NCBI RefSeq assembly: GCF_900313025.1
Contig: NZ_OMPQ01000013.1
Span: 372,001-436,000 of the forward strand
Reading direction: 5' to 3'
Source of the DNA: Pseudophaeobacter sp. EL27
Lineage (GTDB): Bacteria > Pseudomonadota > Alphaproteobacteria > Rhodobacterales > Rhodobacteraceae
DNA length: 64,000 nucleotides
Shown: positions 44,630-54,539 of the stretch, piece by piece
Layout: each line of letters starts with the position of its first letter
Position numbering within the stretch: the first letter of the stretch is position 1
The notes under the pieces: generated by a model
The model's database searches: none
Told to the model about the DNA's origin: nothing
What the model saw: only the letters and a program-made list of their open reading frames with translations
Program-made: the position numbers and the translations under genes

Positions 44630-45537
44630 GATGCATCCTCCACCAACAAGGCACAGAGCGCGCCAAAGGGCACGCCGCAATGGGCCGCCTGTTCCGGGGC
44701 CAGCGATGTAGGTGTCATGCCGGGCTGGTTGTTTGTTTCCAACAGGATCAAACCCTCAGCGCCTTTGCTCTCGTCCCAGCGAATGTCAGTGCGGCTCAAT
44801 CCGCGGCAGCCAAGAGCGCGATGCGCGCGCAGCGCATAGTCGCGGCACAGATCGCGGATATCGCTGGGAATATCAGCCGGGATCACGTGACGCGACCCAC
44901 CAGCCTTGTATTTGGCGTCATAGTCGTACCAGCCATCGGTCAGGATATCGGTCACCTCAAGCGCCGCGTCACCAAGCACCGAGATGCTGAGCTCACGTCC
45001 CGGCGCAAAGGCCTCAACCAAGACCTCATCGGGCATATCGGCGGATAGGGCTGGAGGGCCATTGGCGGCCTCATGCACCAGATAGATGCCAACGCTGGAA
45101 CCCTCGTTGTTGGGCTTTACCACATAGGGGGGGGGCATGACATGATCAGCCATCACCGCCTCTTTGGCATAAAGACCGCTTTCCATGATCGGCAGACCCG
45201 CCTCATGGAACACCATTTTGCTCCGCTGTTTATCCATCGCCAGGGCTGAGGCCAAGACACCGGAATGCGTATAGGGCAGACCCATCCATTCCAGCAGTCC
45301 CTGCACGCAGCCGTCTTCACCCCAGCGGCCATGCAGGGCGTTAAAAACCACATCTGGTTTGGCAGTCAAAAGCTGTGCGTAAAGATCCGGACCCGCGTCC
45401 AGCTCTACCACGTCATATCCTTCGCCCCGTAGTGCGGCTGCGCATTCACGCCCACTGGACAGAGAGACCTCTCGTTCGGCTGAGGGCCCGCCCAATAGTA
45501 CCGCCACTTTCGGGAGTGCTCTGCTCGACTCACCCAC
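44617..45537 (-). CDS. ddl: D-alanine--D-alanine ligase
   Basis: 306-residue ATP-grasp enzyme that makes the D-Ala-D-Ala dipeptide for MurF. Seen are [14 protein letters not shown] near the N-terminus, [38 protein letters not shown] and the metal-binding end RTDIRWDE ... [15 protein letters not shown]. The start is GTG at 45537 with GAGG seven bases upstream. Its stop overlaps the start of ftsQ. Upstream is an unusual structured gap. Confidence 0.95.
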   Translation of the reverse strand: MGESSRALPKVAVLLGGPSAEREVSLSSGRECAAALRGEGYDVVELDAGPDLYAQLLTAKPDVVFNALHGRWGEDGCVQGLLEWMGLPYTHSGVLASALAMDKQRSKMVFHEAGLPIMESGLYAKEAVMADHVMPPPYVVKPNNEGSSVGIYLVHEAANGPPALSADMPDEVLVEAFAPGRELSISVLGDAALEVTDILTDGWYDYDAKYKAGGSRHVIPADIPSDIRDLCRDYALRAHRALGCRGLSRTDIRWDESKGAEGLILLETNNQPGMTPTSLAPEQAAHCGVPFGALCALLVEDASCGR

Positions 45538-45879
45538 GATAGCGCCTCAAAATTATCGGGCTTTTCGCCCTTGGTTATTGGAGCCCCACAAAACGGGCCC
45601 ACTTTATTATCGGGTCGTTGCCCGCCGTCTGTTGGAGCTGAATAGCTCCTGAAATCTCATCCCTGCCAACGACTGCCTAGGTCGTAGAAAGGGTCAAACC
45701 CCGCGCAACGCGGGGACCTTGGTGCCATCATAACGCCGCAAGTCTTACCGGGTTATTAACAGTACCTTTACCATGTTTAAGATCGCTTTTGATCCCTGCC
45801 ACGCCACAACGGCGAAAAATCCCCCCAGACCAAACCGGTAATGGTTTGAAAAGGTGGTATGTTTTCGAATGTTACGACG
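45538..45879. other. 342-bp structured murB-ddl intergenic region
   Basis: No gene is supported. On the minus strand a terminator-like stem CCCCGCG-TTG-CGCGGGG-TTTGA (45715-45699) is followed by stems around ACGAC/GTCGT, GGAGC/GCTCC, CGGG/CCCG and GGGC/GCCC. The unit TTATCGGG-n-TTGGAGC occurs twice, about 54 bp apart (45553 and 45607). TTAA-N7-TTTA at 45756-45770 is one base from the CtrA consensus. The region may be the murB end plus a leader or sRNA ahead of ddl-ftsQA. Confidence 0.5.
45699..45715 (-). terminator. Candidate terminator after murB
   Basis: Seven-bp GC stem CCCCGCG/CGCGGGG with a 3-nt loop, followed on the minus strand by TTTGACCC. The T-run is short. It lies about 165 bp past the murB stop. 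Confidence 0.5.
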
Positions 45880-46836
45880 TCAATCTTGCTGCTCTAACAG
45901 GGGTTCTCCGACCCTCATGATTTCCCATTCTAGCTCTATGCCGGAATTGGCGTAAACCTTTTTTCTGACATCTTCACCCAAAGTTTCCAGATCTGCGGCA
46001 GTTGCGCCACCCGTGTTGATCATAAAGTTGGAGTGTTTCTCGCTCATCTGGGCGCCCCCGACCTTGGCGCCGCGCATTCCGGCGTCGTCAATCACTTTCC
46101 AGGCCTTCAGATCCTGCACATCATCCACCCGGCCCGTCGAGGAAAACCCGGCAGGATTGCGAAAGGTCGACCCGGCAGAGCGCTCTTTGGTGGGCTGAGT
46201 CTCATCACGTTTTATCAGCTGCGCTTCCATGCGGGCATGCAGCGCCTCTGGCGCGCCATTGCTGGCACGCAGGGTGGCCGAAACCAGCACCGCGCCCTCA
46301 GGTAGGGCGGTCTGGCGATATTGGAATTGCAAGTCATCTGCGCTGATCTCGTGCAGGGTGCCATCACGGGCAACAACCTGGGCCGAGACAAAGTGATCCG
46401 CGATATAACTGCCATAGCAGCCGGCATTCATTCGCACCGCGCCGCCAATAGAGCCGGGAATGGTGCGCAGGAATGTCAGGTCCAGGCCCGCGTCAGCAGC
46501 CTTGCGCGCCACATGGGCATCCAGCACCGCTGCACCCACTGTGACCAGATCACCCTCGATCGAGATCGTGTTAAAGCCTCGCCCCAATCGAATGACAACC
46601 GCACGCAAGCCCCCATCGCGTACGATGAGATTAGAGCCAACCCCCATGGGAAAGACCGTCAGATCCGCCGGAACCTCGGCCAGGAAATGTTGCAGATCCT
46701 CGACATCGGCAGGCTGAAACAGGTAGTCAGCCGCACCGCCAACCCGCAGCCAGGTCAGATCAGACAGGGCGCGATTGGGGGTCAGTTTGCCGCGTACAGA
46801 TGGCATATTTTCAGTTTTGGGTTCAGACATGTTCAT
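45880..46836 (-). CDS. murB: UDP-N-acetylenolpyruvoylglucosamine reductase
   Basis: 318-residue FAD/NADPH reductase that completes UDP-MurNAc. FAD and substrate motifs are clear: [12 protein letters not shown] (N-terminal FAD loop), [19 protein letters not shown], and SAGSTFRNP with the proton-donor serine. The ATG at 46836 overlaps the stop of the upstream 97-aa gene by 4 bp (ATGA), suggesting coupling; an ATG at 46830 is an alternative. Type II murB-like length. Confidence 0.95.
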   Translation of the reverse strand: MNMSEPKTENMPSVRGKLTPNRALSDLTWLRVGGAADYLFQPADVEDLQHFLAEVPADLTVFPMGVGSNLIVRDGGLRAVVIRLGRGFNTISIEGDLVTVGAAVLDAHVARKAADAGLDLTFLRTIPGSIGGAVRMNAGCYGSYIADHFVSAQVVARDGTLHEISADDLQFQYRQTALPEGAVLVSATLRASNGAPEALHARMEAQLIKRDETQPTKERSAGSTFRNPAGFSSTGRVDDVQDLKAWKVIDDAGMRGAKVGGAQMSEKHSNFMINTGGATAADLETLGEDVRKKVYANSGIELEWEIMRVGEPLLEQQD

Positions 46837-47126
46837 AGCCAGTCCATAAAGCGCAAGAAAGTATTGACCAGCAGGCCAAAGCAGAAGGCGATCAAAGTTG
46901 CAAGCCAAGCGACAGAAAGGAAAGTAGTTGCAAAAGCGAATCCTATTCTGGTCCCATCATCACTCCCTCCCATTTCCATGTTTGGTAAAACCGTGACGTA
47001 GTAATCGTAAAGCCCAAACCCACCAAAAAGGAGCGTTACCCCGGCGAAAAGAGCGAAGAACCACCGGGCCTTTCCCGCCAGTCCGAGCAATGCGCCGATG
47101 ACCAAAGACAAGCCAAGCCAAAACAT
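46833..47126 (-). CDS. Hypothetical 97-aa membrane protein
   Basis: 97 residues with three hydrophobic segments (about 1-15, 22-45, 64-92) and a short periplasmic or cytosolic loop [18 protein letters not shown] before the ATG supports it. It is coupled upstream to a DUF2484 gene (two bases) and downstream to murB (4-bp overlap). Not recognised; probably an accessory membrane protein of the cell-wall operon or a passenger. Confidence 0.7.
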   Translation of the reverse strand: MFWLGLSLVIGALLGLAGKARWFFALFAGVTLLFGGFGLYDYYVTVLPNMEMGGSDDGTRIGFAFATTFLSVAWLATLIAFCFGLLVNTFLRFMDWL

Positions 47127-47128
47127 GA

Positions 47129-47398
47129 CTAGTCCCCTTTATCTCCAAAAGTCGAAGCGCCCAAACCGCGCAGCCAGCGCCCCAGATAGACCAGCGGCCA
47201 ACGCAGCACGCTCATCCCGGCACAGAGCACGCCCAACCCCCACCAGGGGCCGTTTTCATAGACCACATAGCCCAGCAATGGGATGCCAATTGCGATCAAG
47301 ATATAGGCACGGCGCCAGTGATTATCCTTGCTGGGGAGCATGGCCAGAAGATTGGCCAGCAGCGCCCAAACCGCAGCCATGGTCAGTGACAAAGTCAT
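47129..47398 (-). CDS. DUF2484 family membrane protein (copy 2)
   Basis: 89 residues, two or three TM helices. MLPSKDNHWRRAYILIAIGIPLLGYV matches the pattern of the neighbouring copy (MLPVERHFVPGRILLFLAPVLL), so the pair looks like a tandem duplication or a pair of paralogues. AGGAGG lies seven bases before the ATG at 47398. It overlaps the upstream copy by 4 bp. Function unknown; DUF2484 genes are typical between murC and murB in Rhodobacteraceae. Confidence 0.75.
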   Translation of the reverse strand: MTLSLTMAAVWALLANLLAMLPSKDNHWRRAYILIAIGIPLLGYVVYENGPWWGLGVLCAGMSVLRWPLVYLGRWLRGLGASTFGDKGD

Positions 47399-47640
47399 TG
47401 CGACCCCTCCTTTGGTTGGCGCCACTTAGCCCAGTAATATTTGACCGGCCGGCGGTACATCGATGCAATGGCAAACAGGCCAAAGGCCACGGCCATCCAG
47501 CCCAGTTCAATTCCCATCCAGATCAGCAGCACCGGTGCCAGAAACAGCAGGATGCGACCGGGCACAAAGTGCCGTTCAACCGGCAGCATGGCCACGGCCG
47601 TGGTGGCCAGAACCCAAAAAATGCCGGCGATCAGGCTCAC
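47395..47640 (-). CDS. DUF2484 family membrane protein (copy 1)
   Basis: 81 residues, three TM helices (VSLIAGIFWVLATTAVAML at the start, then ILLFLAPVLLIWMGIELGW) and a basic end YRRPVKYYWAKWRQ. The start is a GTG at 47640 overlapping the stop of the APC permease (GTGA, 4 bp). It overlaps the second copy downstream. Same family and order as in other Rhodobacteraceae dcw clusters. Confidence 0.75.
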   Translation of the reverse strand: MSLIAGIFWVLATTAVAMLPVERHFVPGRILLFLAPVLLIWMGIELGWMAVAFGLFAIASMYRRPVKYYWAKWRQPKEGSQ

Positions 47641-48860
47641 ATCCAGCCCCCAATAGCGGTGCCAAGCGCCAGTAGTGACAGCAGCAACCCCACCACAGGA
47701 ACCGCCATTGGTACCTGAAACGGTGCCTCGGGCTGGCGGCGTTTTTGCAGAATGAGGGCCAGGTTCACCAAAACAAAGACAGAGAGCAGCGTTGTTGAGG
47801 TCGCCTCGGCCAGCTGGGCAACCGGCAACCAATAGGCCACAACGAGAACGGCGAGACCAATGAGCACAGTGGCACGCACTGGGGTGCCAAATCGCGGATG
47901 AGCATGACGAAAGGCGGCCAAGCCGGTGGTCCGGCCTCCCAATCCGTAGAGCACACGCGACGCCATGACGATCTGCGCCAACACCCCATTTAGGGCCGCA
48001 AAGACCGCAATAGCGGACAAAAAGCGCGCATTGCCCCCCTGGGACTGCTGCCAGACCAGCGCCAGCGGGCTTTGCGATCCGGCCAATGCCTCGAGTGGCA
48101 CCGTCCTTACCGCGGCCCAGCAGACCAGCGCATAGATCACCGAGGTCACAGCCAGAGAAATGACAATTGCTTTGGGCAAAACGCGGATTGGGTCGCGCAC
48201 TTCCTCAGCCATATTGACGATATCTTCAAAACCGATGAAGGCAAAAAAAGCCAGTACCGCACCAAAGGCAATCCCCGTGGCCACACCCGGCGTCACGAGG
48301 GACTGGGTCAGATCCGGGGCGGCAAGCCAATCCGGACTGGCGGAGGTAGAAAACCCCGCCCAGACCACCAGGGCCAGGCCCAGAACCTCGATCAGGGTAA
48401 AGACAGCCACCAGGGCAAAACTTTCGAGCACACCGACGATGGCAACCAAGATCAACGCGACGCCCATGCCAACAATGGCAATCTCCGAGCCCAGGCCTGT
48501 GGCGGCGGCAAAATAGCCAGCACCACCGCGCAGCACCGCCCCGGCAGAGACCGTCCCTGCCAGCACCACGGCGAGCCCGACAAAAACGGCAAATTTCTTT
48601 GAGTTGAAGCCCTGCCCCACATAGGCAGCCTCCCCGGCGGCTTCGGGCAGGCGAGAGGAAAATTCAGCATAGGACAGCGCCGTCGGTGCTGCGATCACCC
48701 CGGCCAGTAAGAAAGCCAGCGGTGCCAGCACTCCCGCTTCCCCTGCTACAGCCCCCACCAGAACATAAATTCCGGCCCCCACCATGACGCCAATCCCATA
48801 GGCGGTCAAAAGACCTAATCCGATGCGACGCTTCAGATGTTCGCTGCTGGACTGGCTCAT
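47637..48860 (-). CDS. APC superfamily amino acid permease
   Basis: 407 residues with about 11-12 TM helices. The N-terminal RIGLGLLTAYGIGVMVGAGIYVLVG is the first-helix GxG motif of APC transporters, and the rest (FAFIGFEDIVNMAEEVRDP) matches the amino acid/polyamine permease pattern. Substrate unknown. It lies between murC (30 bases) and the DUF2484 pair, coupled to the latter by a 4-bp overlap, so it is read with the wall operon. AAGGAA precedes the ATG. Confidence 0.88.
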   Translation of the reverse strand: MSQSSSEHLKRRIGLGLLTAYGIGVMVGAGIYVLVGAVAGEAGVLAPLAFLLAGVIAAPTALSYAEFSSRLPEAAGEAAYVGQGFNSKKFAVFVGLAVVLAGTVSAGAVLRGGAGYFAAATGLGSEIAIVGMGVALILVAIVGVLESFALVAVFTLIEVLGLALVVWAGFSTSASPDWLAAPDLTQSLVTPGVATGIAFGAVLAFFAFIGFEDIVNMAEEVRDPIRVLPKAIVISLAVTSVIYALVCWAAVRTVPLEALAGSQSPLALVWQQSQGGNARFLSAIAVFAALNGVLAQIVMASRVLYGLGGRTTGLAAFRHAHPRFGTPVRATVLIGLAVLVVAYWLPVAQLAEATSTTLLSVFVLVNLALILQKRRQPEAPFQVPMAVPVVGLLLSLLALGTAIGGWM

Positions 48861-48890
48861 GGGAGAGATTTCCTTTGCTCTAGTAAAGGG

Positions 48891-50303
48891 TCACTTTTTC
48901 TGCAATCGATCTGGCAGACCATTGGCCCAGGCGCTGATGGTCCCGGCCCCAAGGCAGACAACCATATCACCAGGGCGCGCCTGCTCGCGCACCAGGCGTT
49001 CCAGATCATCCTCATCCAGCAGCGCACGTGCGTGACGGTGGCCATGGCGGATCATTCCCGCGACCAGATCATCGCGGCTGGCGCCGGGAATAGGATCCTC
49101 ACCCGCAGCAAAGACTTCGGCGATGGCGACCACATCTGCCTCGTTGAAACAGGCGCAGAAATCTTCAAACAGATCTGACAGGCGCGAATAGCGATGCGGC
49201 TGATGCACTGCAATAACCCGCGCTCCCGGGGTGTCAGCAATGGCTTGGCGCGCAGCTTTCAGCACCGCGGCAATCTCCACTGGGTGATGGCCATAGTCGT
49301 CGATTATGGTGACGCCATCAACCTCGCCCACCTTGGTAAAGCGGCGATTGACGCCGCCAAAATTGGCCAGGGCCTCGCGGATTTCACTGGTGTTCATGCC
49401 CAGGTGCCGGGCCACGGCCACAGCGGACAGGGCGTTGGACACATTGTGATCGCCGGGCATTGGCAGGCTGCACCCTTCGATCACCATGTCTTCCGACTGA
49501 AGGTGGATATCAAAATGCGCCACACCTGCCTTATAGGTCAGATTGGTCGCACGCACGTCAGCCTGAGCATTAAAGCCATAGGTCACAACCCGACGATCGG
49601 AGATCCGACCGACCAGAGCCTGAACCTCGGCGTGATCGGTGCAACAGACCGCCACGCCGTAAAAGGGGATATTGGAGACAAACTCGTGGAACCCATCCCG
49701 TAGTCTGTCAAAATCACCCCAGTGCTCCATGTGCTCGGGGTCGATATTGGTGACCACCGCAATGGTGGCGGGCAGGCGGTTGAAGGTGCCGTCGCTCTCG
49801 TCGGCCTCGACCACCATCCATTCCCCCTGCCCCATGCGGGCATTGGAACCATAGGCATGGATAATGCCGCCATTGACCACGGTCGGGTCGAACTTGCCGT
49901 GTACCATCAGCTCGGCCATCATGGTGGTGGTGGTGGTTTTGCCATGGGTGCCGCCAATGGCGATATTGGATTTCAACCGCATCAGCTCTGCCAGCATCTC
50001 TGCCCGGCGCACCACCGGCAGGCCACGACGGCGGGCCTCGTCCAGCTCGGGGTTGCCGGGTTTGATGGCTGAAGAGATCACAACCACCTCAGCCTCAGCC
50101 AGGTTTTTCGCCTTTTGCCCGACAAAGACCAGCGCGCCCAGTTCTTCCAGCCGCTGGGTGATTTTAGAGGATTTCAGGTCGGAACCCTGCACCACATAGC
50201 CCAGGTTCAGCAGCACTTCGGCGATGCCGGACATGCCAATGCCGCCAATGCCAACAAAATGGATGGGGCCTACGTCACCGGGCAGTTTGGTTGCAGGGTT
50301 CAT
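48891..50303 (-). CDS. murC: UDP-N-acetylmuramate--L-alanine ligase
   Basis: 470-residue Mur ligase adding L-Ala to UDP-MurNAc. The N-terminal [14 protein letters not shown], the P-loop [11 protein letters not shown] at 118-127, and the C-terminal [11 protein letters not shown] and [12 protein letters not shown] signatures are typical. AAGGA lies five bases before the ATG. Only two bases separate it from the end of murG, so the pair is coupled. Confidence 0.96.
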   Translation of the reverse strand: MNPATKLPGDVGPIHFVGIGGIGMSGIAEVLLNLGYVVQGSDLKSSKITQRLEELGALVFVGQKAKNLAEAEVVVISSAIKPGNPELDEARRRGLPVVRRAEMLAELMRLKSNIAIGGTHGKTTTTTMMAELMVHGKFDPTVVNGGIIHAYGSNARMGQGEWMVVEADESDGTFNRLPATIAVVTNIDPEHMEHWGDFDRLRDGFHEFVSNIPFYGVAVCCTDHAEVQALVGRISDRRVVTYGFNAQADVRATNLTYKAGVAHFDIHLQSEDMVIEGCSLPMPGDHNVSNALSAVAVARHLGMNTSEIREALANFGGVNRRFTKVGEVDGVTIIDDYGHHPVEIAAVLKAARQAIADTPGARVIAVHQPHRYSRLSDLFEDFCACFNEADVVAIAEVFAAGEDPIPGASRDDLVAGMIRHGHRHARALLDEDDLERLVREQARPGDMVVCLGAGTISAWANGLPDRLQKK

Positions 50304-50305
50304 AC

Positions 50306-51397
50306 TTATCCTTCCTCAGCCAGTTGCTCGACCAGAGCCACCAATCTCTCGGTGGCATCGGGAACACCGGCGCTTAATGCGGCAAGCGACATCTGCATGG
50401 CCGCCTGCGGGTTACTCAAAACTGCCTCGATTTGCGCGCTTAACGCGGCGGCGTCAAGGGCGCTTTCGGGGATCAGAATGGCACCGCCGACATCGACCAG
50501 CCCACGGGCATTGGCGGTCTGGTGATCGCCAGTCGCTGCCGCATAGGGCACCAGAATGGAGGGGCGGCCAATGACGCTGATATCCGCCACCGATGAGGCA
50601 CCGGCCCGGGAAATCACCAGTTGGGCTTCGGACATGCGCGCGGGCACATCGTTGAAGAAGGGCTGCACATCCGCCGAAATGCCCTGTTCGGCATAAAAGG
50701 CGCTGACACGCTCCATGTCCTCATCGCGGGCCTGATGCGAGACCCGCAGATATTGGCGGATCTTTTGTGGCAGCGCTGCAATGGCCGCAGGCACAACATC
50801 CGACAGGATCCGCGCGCCCTGGCTGCCGCCCATCACCAGGATCGACATCGGGTAGGCGCCCGGCTCGATATACCCTGCACCTGCGCGTTCCATCACCGCG
50901 GCGCGCACTGGATTGCCCACATGTTCATGTGGCACGGTGTCCGGCAGATCGGTCGGCCATGTGCCACAGGCAACCCCGGCGACGCGGGTAGAAAACAATT
51001 GGTTCACCCGCCCCAGCACACCGTTTTGTTCATGGATCATCCGCGGCAGCTTCAGCAGGGTCGCCGCGCCCAGAGCGGGGATCGACGGATAGCCGCCAAA
51101 GCCAATCACTGCGTCAGGACGATCACGGCGCATCTGCCAGGCCATCGACAGCACACCGCCAGCAATCTTGGGCGCCACCATGGCCTTGGCCAGCAACCCG
51201 CCACGGGCAAAGGTGGCAGAGGACACTTCAGTGATCTCGGTGGTATGGGGAAAGCCGCCAGTATAGCGGGCGCCGCGCGCATCCGTTGACAGCTTCACCC
51301 GCCAGCCCTTGCGTAGCATCGCCTCGGCCAGGGCCTGGGCGGGAAACATATGTCCACCGGTGCCACCGGCCGCCATCAAGAGCAGTTTCTGTGTCAT
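50306..51397 (-). CDS. murG: UDP-N-acetylglucosamine--N-acetylmuramyl-(pentapeptide) pyrophosphoryl-undecaprenol GlcNAc transferase
   Basis: 363-residue membrane-associated glycosyltransferase making lipid II. The N-terminal GGTGGH is at 11-16, with [20 protein letters not shown], and the second Rossmann half carries [16 protein letters not shown] and [30 protein letters not shown] (UDP-GlcNAc site). The ATG at 51397 is chosen because it gives the standard [16 protein letters not shown] start; the longer frame upstream is not MurG-like. Confidence 0.96.
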   Translation of the reverse strand: MTQKLLLMAAGGTGGHMFPAQALAEAMLRKGWRVKLSTDARGARYTGGFPHTTEITEVSSATFARGGLLAKAMVAPKIAGGVLSMAWQMRRDRPDAVIGFGGYPSIPALGAATLLKLPRMIHEQNGVLGRVNQLFSTRVAGVACGTWPTDLPDTVPHEHVGNPVRAAVMERAGAGYIEPGAYPMSILVMGGSQGARILSDVVPAAIAALPQKIRQYLRVSHQARDEDMERVSAFYAEQGISADVQPFFNDVPARMSEAQLVISRAGASSVADISVIGRPSILVPYAAATGDHQTANARGLVDVGGAILIPESALDAAALSAQIEAVLSNPQAAMQMSLAALSAGVPDATERLVALVEQLAEEG

Positions 51398-51470
51398 ATC
51401 AATCGCGCTTCTTTGCTTGGGTCTGGCCCCCGTGATCACTCCGGGGCCAGTAGTTTTAGGTCTTAGGGGC

Positions 51471-52640
51471 TCAGCCGCGCCCGCGGCCACGCAGGAAATC
51501 GGCGATCTCACCCTGCGGCCTTGCGCGGGTAAAAGACAAGAGCATCCCCAGGGCAATCCCCCCGGCAATCAGCGAAGACCCGCCGTAGCTGACAAAGGGC
51601 AGCGTCATGCCTTTGGCGGGAAGCAAGCGCACGGCCACGCCCATGTTGATCATGGCCTGCACACCAAACATACAGACCAGGCCCGTGCCCGCCAGACGAA
51701 TGAAGGTATCGCGTTCACGCATCAGCCGAAACAGCGAGCGCACCACCACCATGGCATAGAGCCCGATCAGGACCAGTACCAGGATCAGCCCGTATTCCTC
51801 GGCGGCGACAGCGACGATGAAATCCGTGTGGGCATCCGGCAGGGACCACTTCACCTGACCCTCACCAACACCAACTCCAAACAGCCCGCCTTCGCGGATC
51901 GCATTGGTGGCATAGCCCATCTGAGTGGTGGGATCGATTTCAGGGTTGAGAAAGCCATCAATACGGCGGGCAAAATGTTCGGAATTGGAATAGGCAACAA
52001 CACCGCCCAGAACCACCACACAGGCCATACCAACAAGCAGCAGCATCGGCGCGCCCGCCACAAAATACATCACGCCCCAGCCAAACAGGATCAGACAGGC
52101 CTGGCCAAAATCGGGCTGCAGCACCAGCATCATCACCACGGCCATACAAATCCCAAAGGAAATCAAGGTACCGGGAGGACCATTGATTTGCTGGCTCGAG
52201 GAAATCATCCAGGCCGCAACCACAACAAAACCGGGCTTCAGGAATTCTGAGGGCTGCAAGGACGCAAAGCCAAGCGAGTACCAGCGCACCGCGCCTTTGC
52301 CAAAATCAGTGCCCAGAATGGGCAGCAAGGCCAAGGCCAAAAAAGCACAGGCAAAACCAACAACCGCCAGACGGCGCACCAATTGCGGCGACATCATCGA
52401 GGTCAGGATCATCGCCATCAGGGCAGTACAGCCAAAAATCGCTTGCCGCTGCACATAGTGGAAATTATCAAACCCGTTGCGCTCGGCCAGGGGCACCGAA
52501 GCCGCCAGCCCCAATAGCAGGCCCAACACAAAAAGCGTCAGAATGCAGGACATGGACCACTTGTCCAAAGTCCGCCACCATTTGGGAAGGATCGGTTCAC
52601 CTGTGGGTACAGGAACCGCTCCATAGACCATCTCAGTCAT
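51471..52640 (-). CDS. ftsW: Peptidoglycan glycosyltransferase FtsW
   Basis: 389-residue SEDS polymerase with ten TM helices. Typical motifs are [44 protein letters not shown] and the ending [27 protein letters not shown]. It works with FtsI (about 60-62 kb) to make septal wall. Followed by murG after about 70 bases. The start is at 52640; a clear ribosome-binding site was not seen. Confidence 0.95.
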   Translation of the reverse strand: MTEMVYGAVPVPTGEPILPKWWRTLDKWSMSCILTLFVLGLLLGLAASVPLAERNGFDNFHYVQRQAIFGCTALMAMILTSMMSPQLVRRLAVVGFACAFLALALLPILGTDFGKGAVRWYSLGFASLQPSEFLKPGFVVVAAWMISSSQQINGPPGTLISFGICMAVVMMLVLQPDFGQACLILFGWGVMYFVAGAPMLLLVGMACVVVLGGVVAYSNSEHFARRIDGFLNPEIDPTTQMGYATNAIREGGLFGVGVGEGQVKWSLPDAHTDFIVAVAAEEYGLILVLVLIGLYAMVVVRSLFRLMRERDTFIRLAGTGLVCMFGVQAMINMGVAVRLLPAKGMTLPFVSYGGSSLIAGGIALGMLLSFTRARPQGEIADFLRGRGRG

Positions 52641-52823
52641 TGGATTACCGCCAGTCTTGCCTCAAAATCAGCCCCGTTTTCGGGGTCATTGCAGGCAGAG
52701 TAACCGCAAACCGCCGCCCAAGCCAGCCTTTGAATGGTTAACGGGCAGGAAATCGCAAGAAGGCGCTGCAATGCCTGCCCTCTTGCGCCGCAGAGGCATC
52801 CATGGTCGATGCACCCCATGTTT

Positions 52824-53999
52824 ATGAACACCGTGATTCTAGGCGCTGGCGCCGCTGGCATGATGTGCGCAGCCCATGCGGGCGGCGACTGCCTGGTGAT
52901 TGACCACGCCAAATCCCCGGGTGAGAAAATTCGTATCTCTGGCGGCGGGCGCAGCAACTTCACCAATCTGGATGTGACCCCAGAGAATTACCTGTCGCAG
53001 AACCCGCATTTCTGCAAATCCGCTCTCGCCCGCTATACTCAATGGGACTTCATCTCACTGGTCGATCGATATGGCATCACCTGGCATGAAAAGACCCTTG
53101 GCCAGCTGTTTTGTGACGGATCAGCCAAGCAGATCGTCGCCATGCTGGTGGATGAGCTGACCAAGGCAGGCGCTCAGCTCTGGCTGCAAACCTCGGTAGA
53201 GGCGGTACGATTTGAGGGCGACCAGTACCATTTGACCCTGCTTCGCGATGGCAAGCCGCAGAAGATCCGTTGCAAAAACCTGGTCCTGGCCACCGGCGGC
53301 AAAAGCATCCCCAAAATGGGTGCAACCGGTCTGGCCTATGACATTGCCCGCCAATTTGACCTGCCCCTGATTGACACCCGCCCCGGCTTGGTGCCCTTCA
53401 CGTTCCCCGAAGGGCGTTTCACCGCCCTGGCCGGCACTGCCCTGCCCGCACGCGTCTCCAATGCGCGGACCAGTTTTGATGAGGCGCTTTTGTTCACCCA
53501 CCGTGGCCTTTCCGGCCCATCGGTGCTGCAGCTCTCTTCCTATTGGCATGAGGGCGAGGAGATCAGCGTCAACCTGATCCCGCAGACCGATCTGTTTACC
53601 CTGCTCCGCGATCAACGCCAGACCCAGGGACGCCGCGCCCTGACAAACGAGATCGCCCGCCACCTGCCCGGTCGACTGGTGGAGTTTCTGGCCAAGGAGT
53701 TCAACATCACCGGCCGTTTGGCCGATCAATCTGACAGCGCCCTGCAGGACCTGTGTAGCGCGTTGCAAAACTGGCACCTCACCCCCGGTGGCTCCGAGGG
53801 CTATCGCACCGCCGAGGTCACCCTGGGCGGCATCGACACAGATGCGCTGTCGTCCAAGACCATGCAGGCGAAATCGCAGCCCGGTCTTTTTGCCATCGGC
53901 GAGGCGGTCGATGTGACTGGCTGGCTCGGTGGCTATAACTTCCAATGGGCCTGGGCCTCGGGCCATGCCGCCGGTTCAGCGATTGCCTCAAAGCTCTAG
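52824..53999 (+). CDS. HI0933-family NAD(P)/FAD-dependent oxidoreductase (flavoprotein)
   Basis: 391 residues. Rossmann FAD site NTVILGAGAAGMMCA at the N-terminus, then GEKIRISGGGRSNFTNLD, VLATGGKSIPKMGATG and the C-terminal GLFAIGEAVDVTGWLGGYNFQWAWASGHAAG are the hallmarks of the HI0933/YhiN group. The biochemical role is not settled. It is the only plus-strand gene within the dcw cluster. The start is uncertain: ATGs at 52809, 52818 and 52824 all lack a good ribosome-binding site; 52824 gives the family-like N-terminus. Confidence 0.88.
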   Translation: MNTVILGAGAAGMMCAAHAGGDCLVIDHAKSPGEKIRISGGGRSNFTNLDVTPENYLSQNPHFCKSALARYTQWDFISLVDRYGITWHEKTLGQLFCDGSAKQIVAMLVDELTKAGAQLWLQTSVEAVRFEGDQYHLTLLRDGKPQKIRCKNLVLATGGKSIPKMGATGLAYDIARQFDLPLIDTRPGLVPFTFPEGRFTALAGTALPARVSNARTSFDEALLFTHRGLSGPSVLQLSSYWHEGEEISVNLIPQTDLFTLLRDQRQTQGRRALTNEIARHLPGRLVEFLAKEFNITGRLADQSDSALQDLCSALQNWHLTPGGSEGYRTAEVTLGGIDTDALSSKTMQAKSQPGLFAIGEAVDVTGWLGGYNFQWAWASGHAAGSAIASKL

Positions 54000-54055
54000 G
54001 CGCACCGGGTGATAGGTCGAGTGCGCGGCAAAGCCAGCACCAGACCTGAGCCCCT

Positions 54056-54397
54056 TCAGCTATCAATAAAGACCTTGTTGTTGGGCGTGACCCCACGGTC
54101 ATAGGTGCAGAAGGTATCGGTGGCCGCGGCTGTCGTTGTATGGATTTTGATATTGGTGATGACTTCCAGGGCGCCGGCATCCAGACAGGCCTGTTCCGCC
54201 GCCTTCACCACACCCAATAGATGATCCAGCTCCCCCTTCATGGTGGTCTCCATGGCGCCCACCTGAAACGGAACACCTGCAGCCTTCACCACCTCAATGG
54301 CCTTATCAACCACCTCAAAATTATTGCCGCTGCGCAACCGTGGGATCACCTGAAAGGCCAGCATGACGGTGCGGGGGCTGGTTTCTGTTTCTGACAT
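54056..54397 (-). CDS. Thiamine-binding protein (MTH1187/YkoF-like)
   Basis: 113 residues of the thiamine-binding (DUF77, MTH1187) family: VMLAFQVIPRLRSG, IEVVKAAGVPFQVGAMETTMKGELDHLLGVV, and IKIHTTTAAATD. The fold is ferredoxin-like and some members bind thiamine or hydroxymethylpyrimidine. CGGA is found upstream of the ATG. It lies convergent to the HI0933 gene, downstream of murD. No thiamine genes or TPP riboswitch are nearby. Confidence 0.8.
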   Translation of the reverse strand: MSETETSPRTVMLAFQVIPRLRSGNNFEVVDKAIEVVKAAGVPFQVGAMETTMKGELDHLLGVVKAAEQACLDAGALEVITNIKIHTTTAAATDTFCTYDRGVTPNNKVFIDS

Positions 54398-54539
54398 GCC
54401 AAATTCCGATCTGATCTCAAAAATTGAATGGGCGGGCCGTTAGATCGCCCAGGCTTCGGTACAGACCCGCAGCCCAGGTCATCAGACACAAAAGAGAGAC
54501 TATCCCCTCAAGCTCTCCTCTAGCGCTGTTCAGCCGCGC

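Noticed and set aside
45405-45602. 65-codon frame across the ddl start
   Set aside because: Overlaps the ddl N-terminus out of frame; no homology recognised and no ribosome-binding site.
46833-48860. Idea that the APC/DUF2484 module is a mobile insertion
   Set aside because: No repeats, integrase or composition break seen at the edges, and DUF2484 genes in this place are normal for the family.
53999-54060. Possible TPP riboswitch near the thiamine-binding gene
   Set aside because: The region is at the gene's 3' end, and the gene's own upstream (54398-54539) shows no THI-box pattern.
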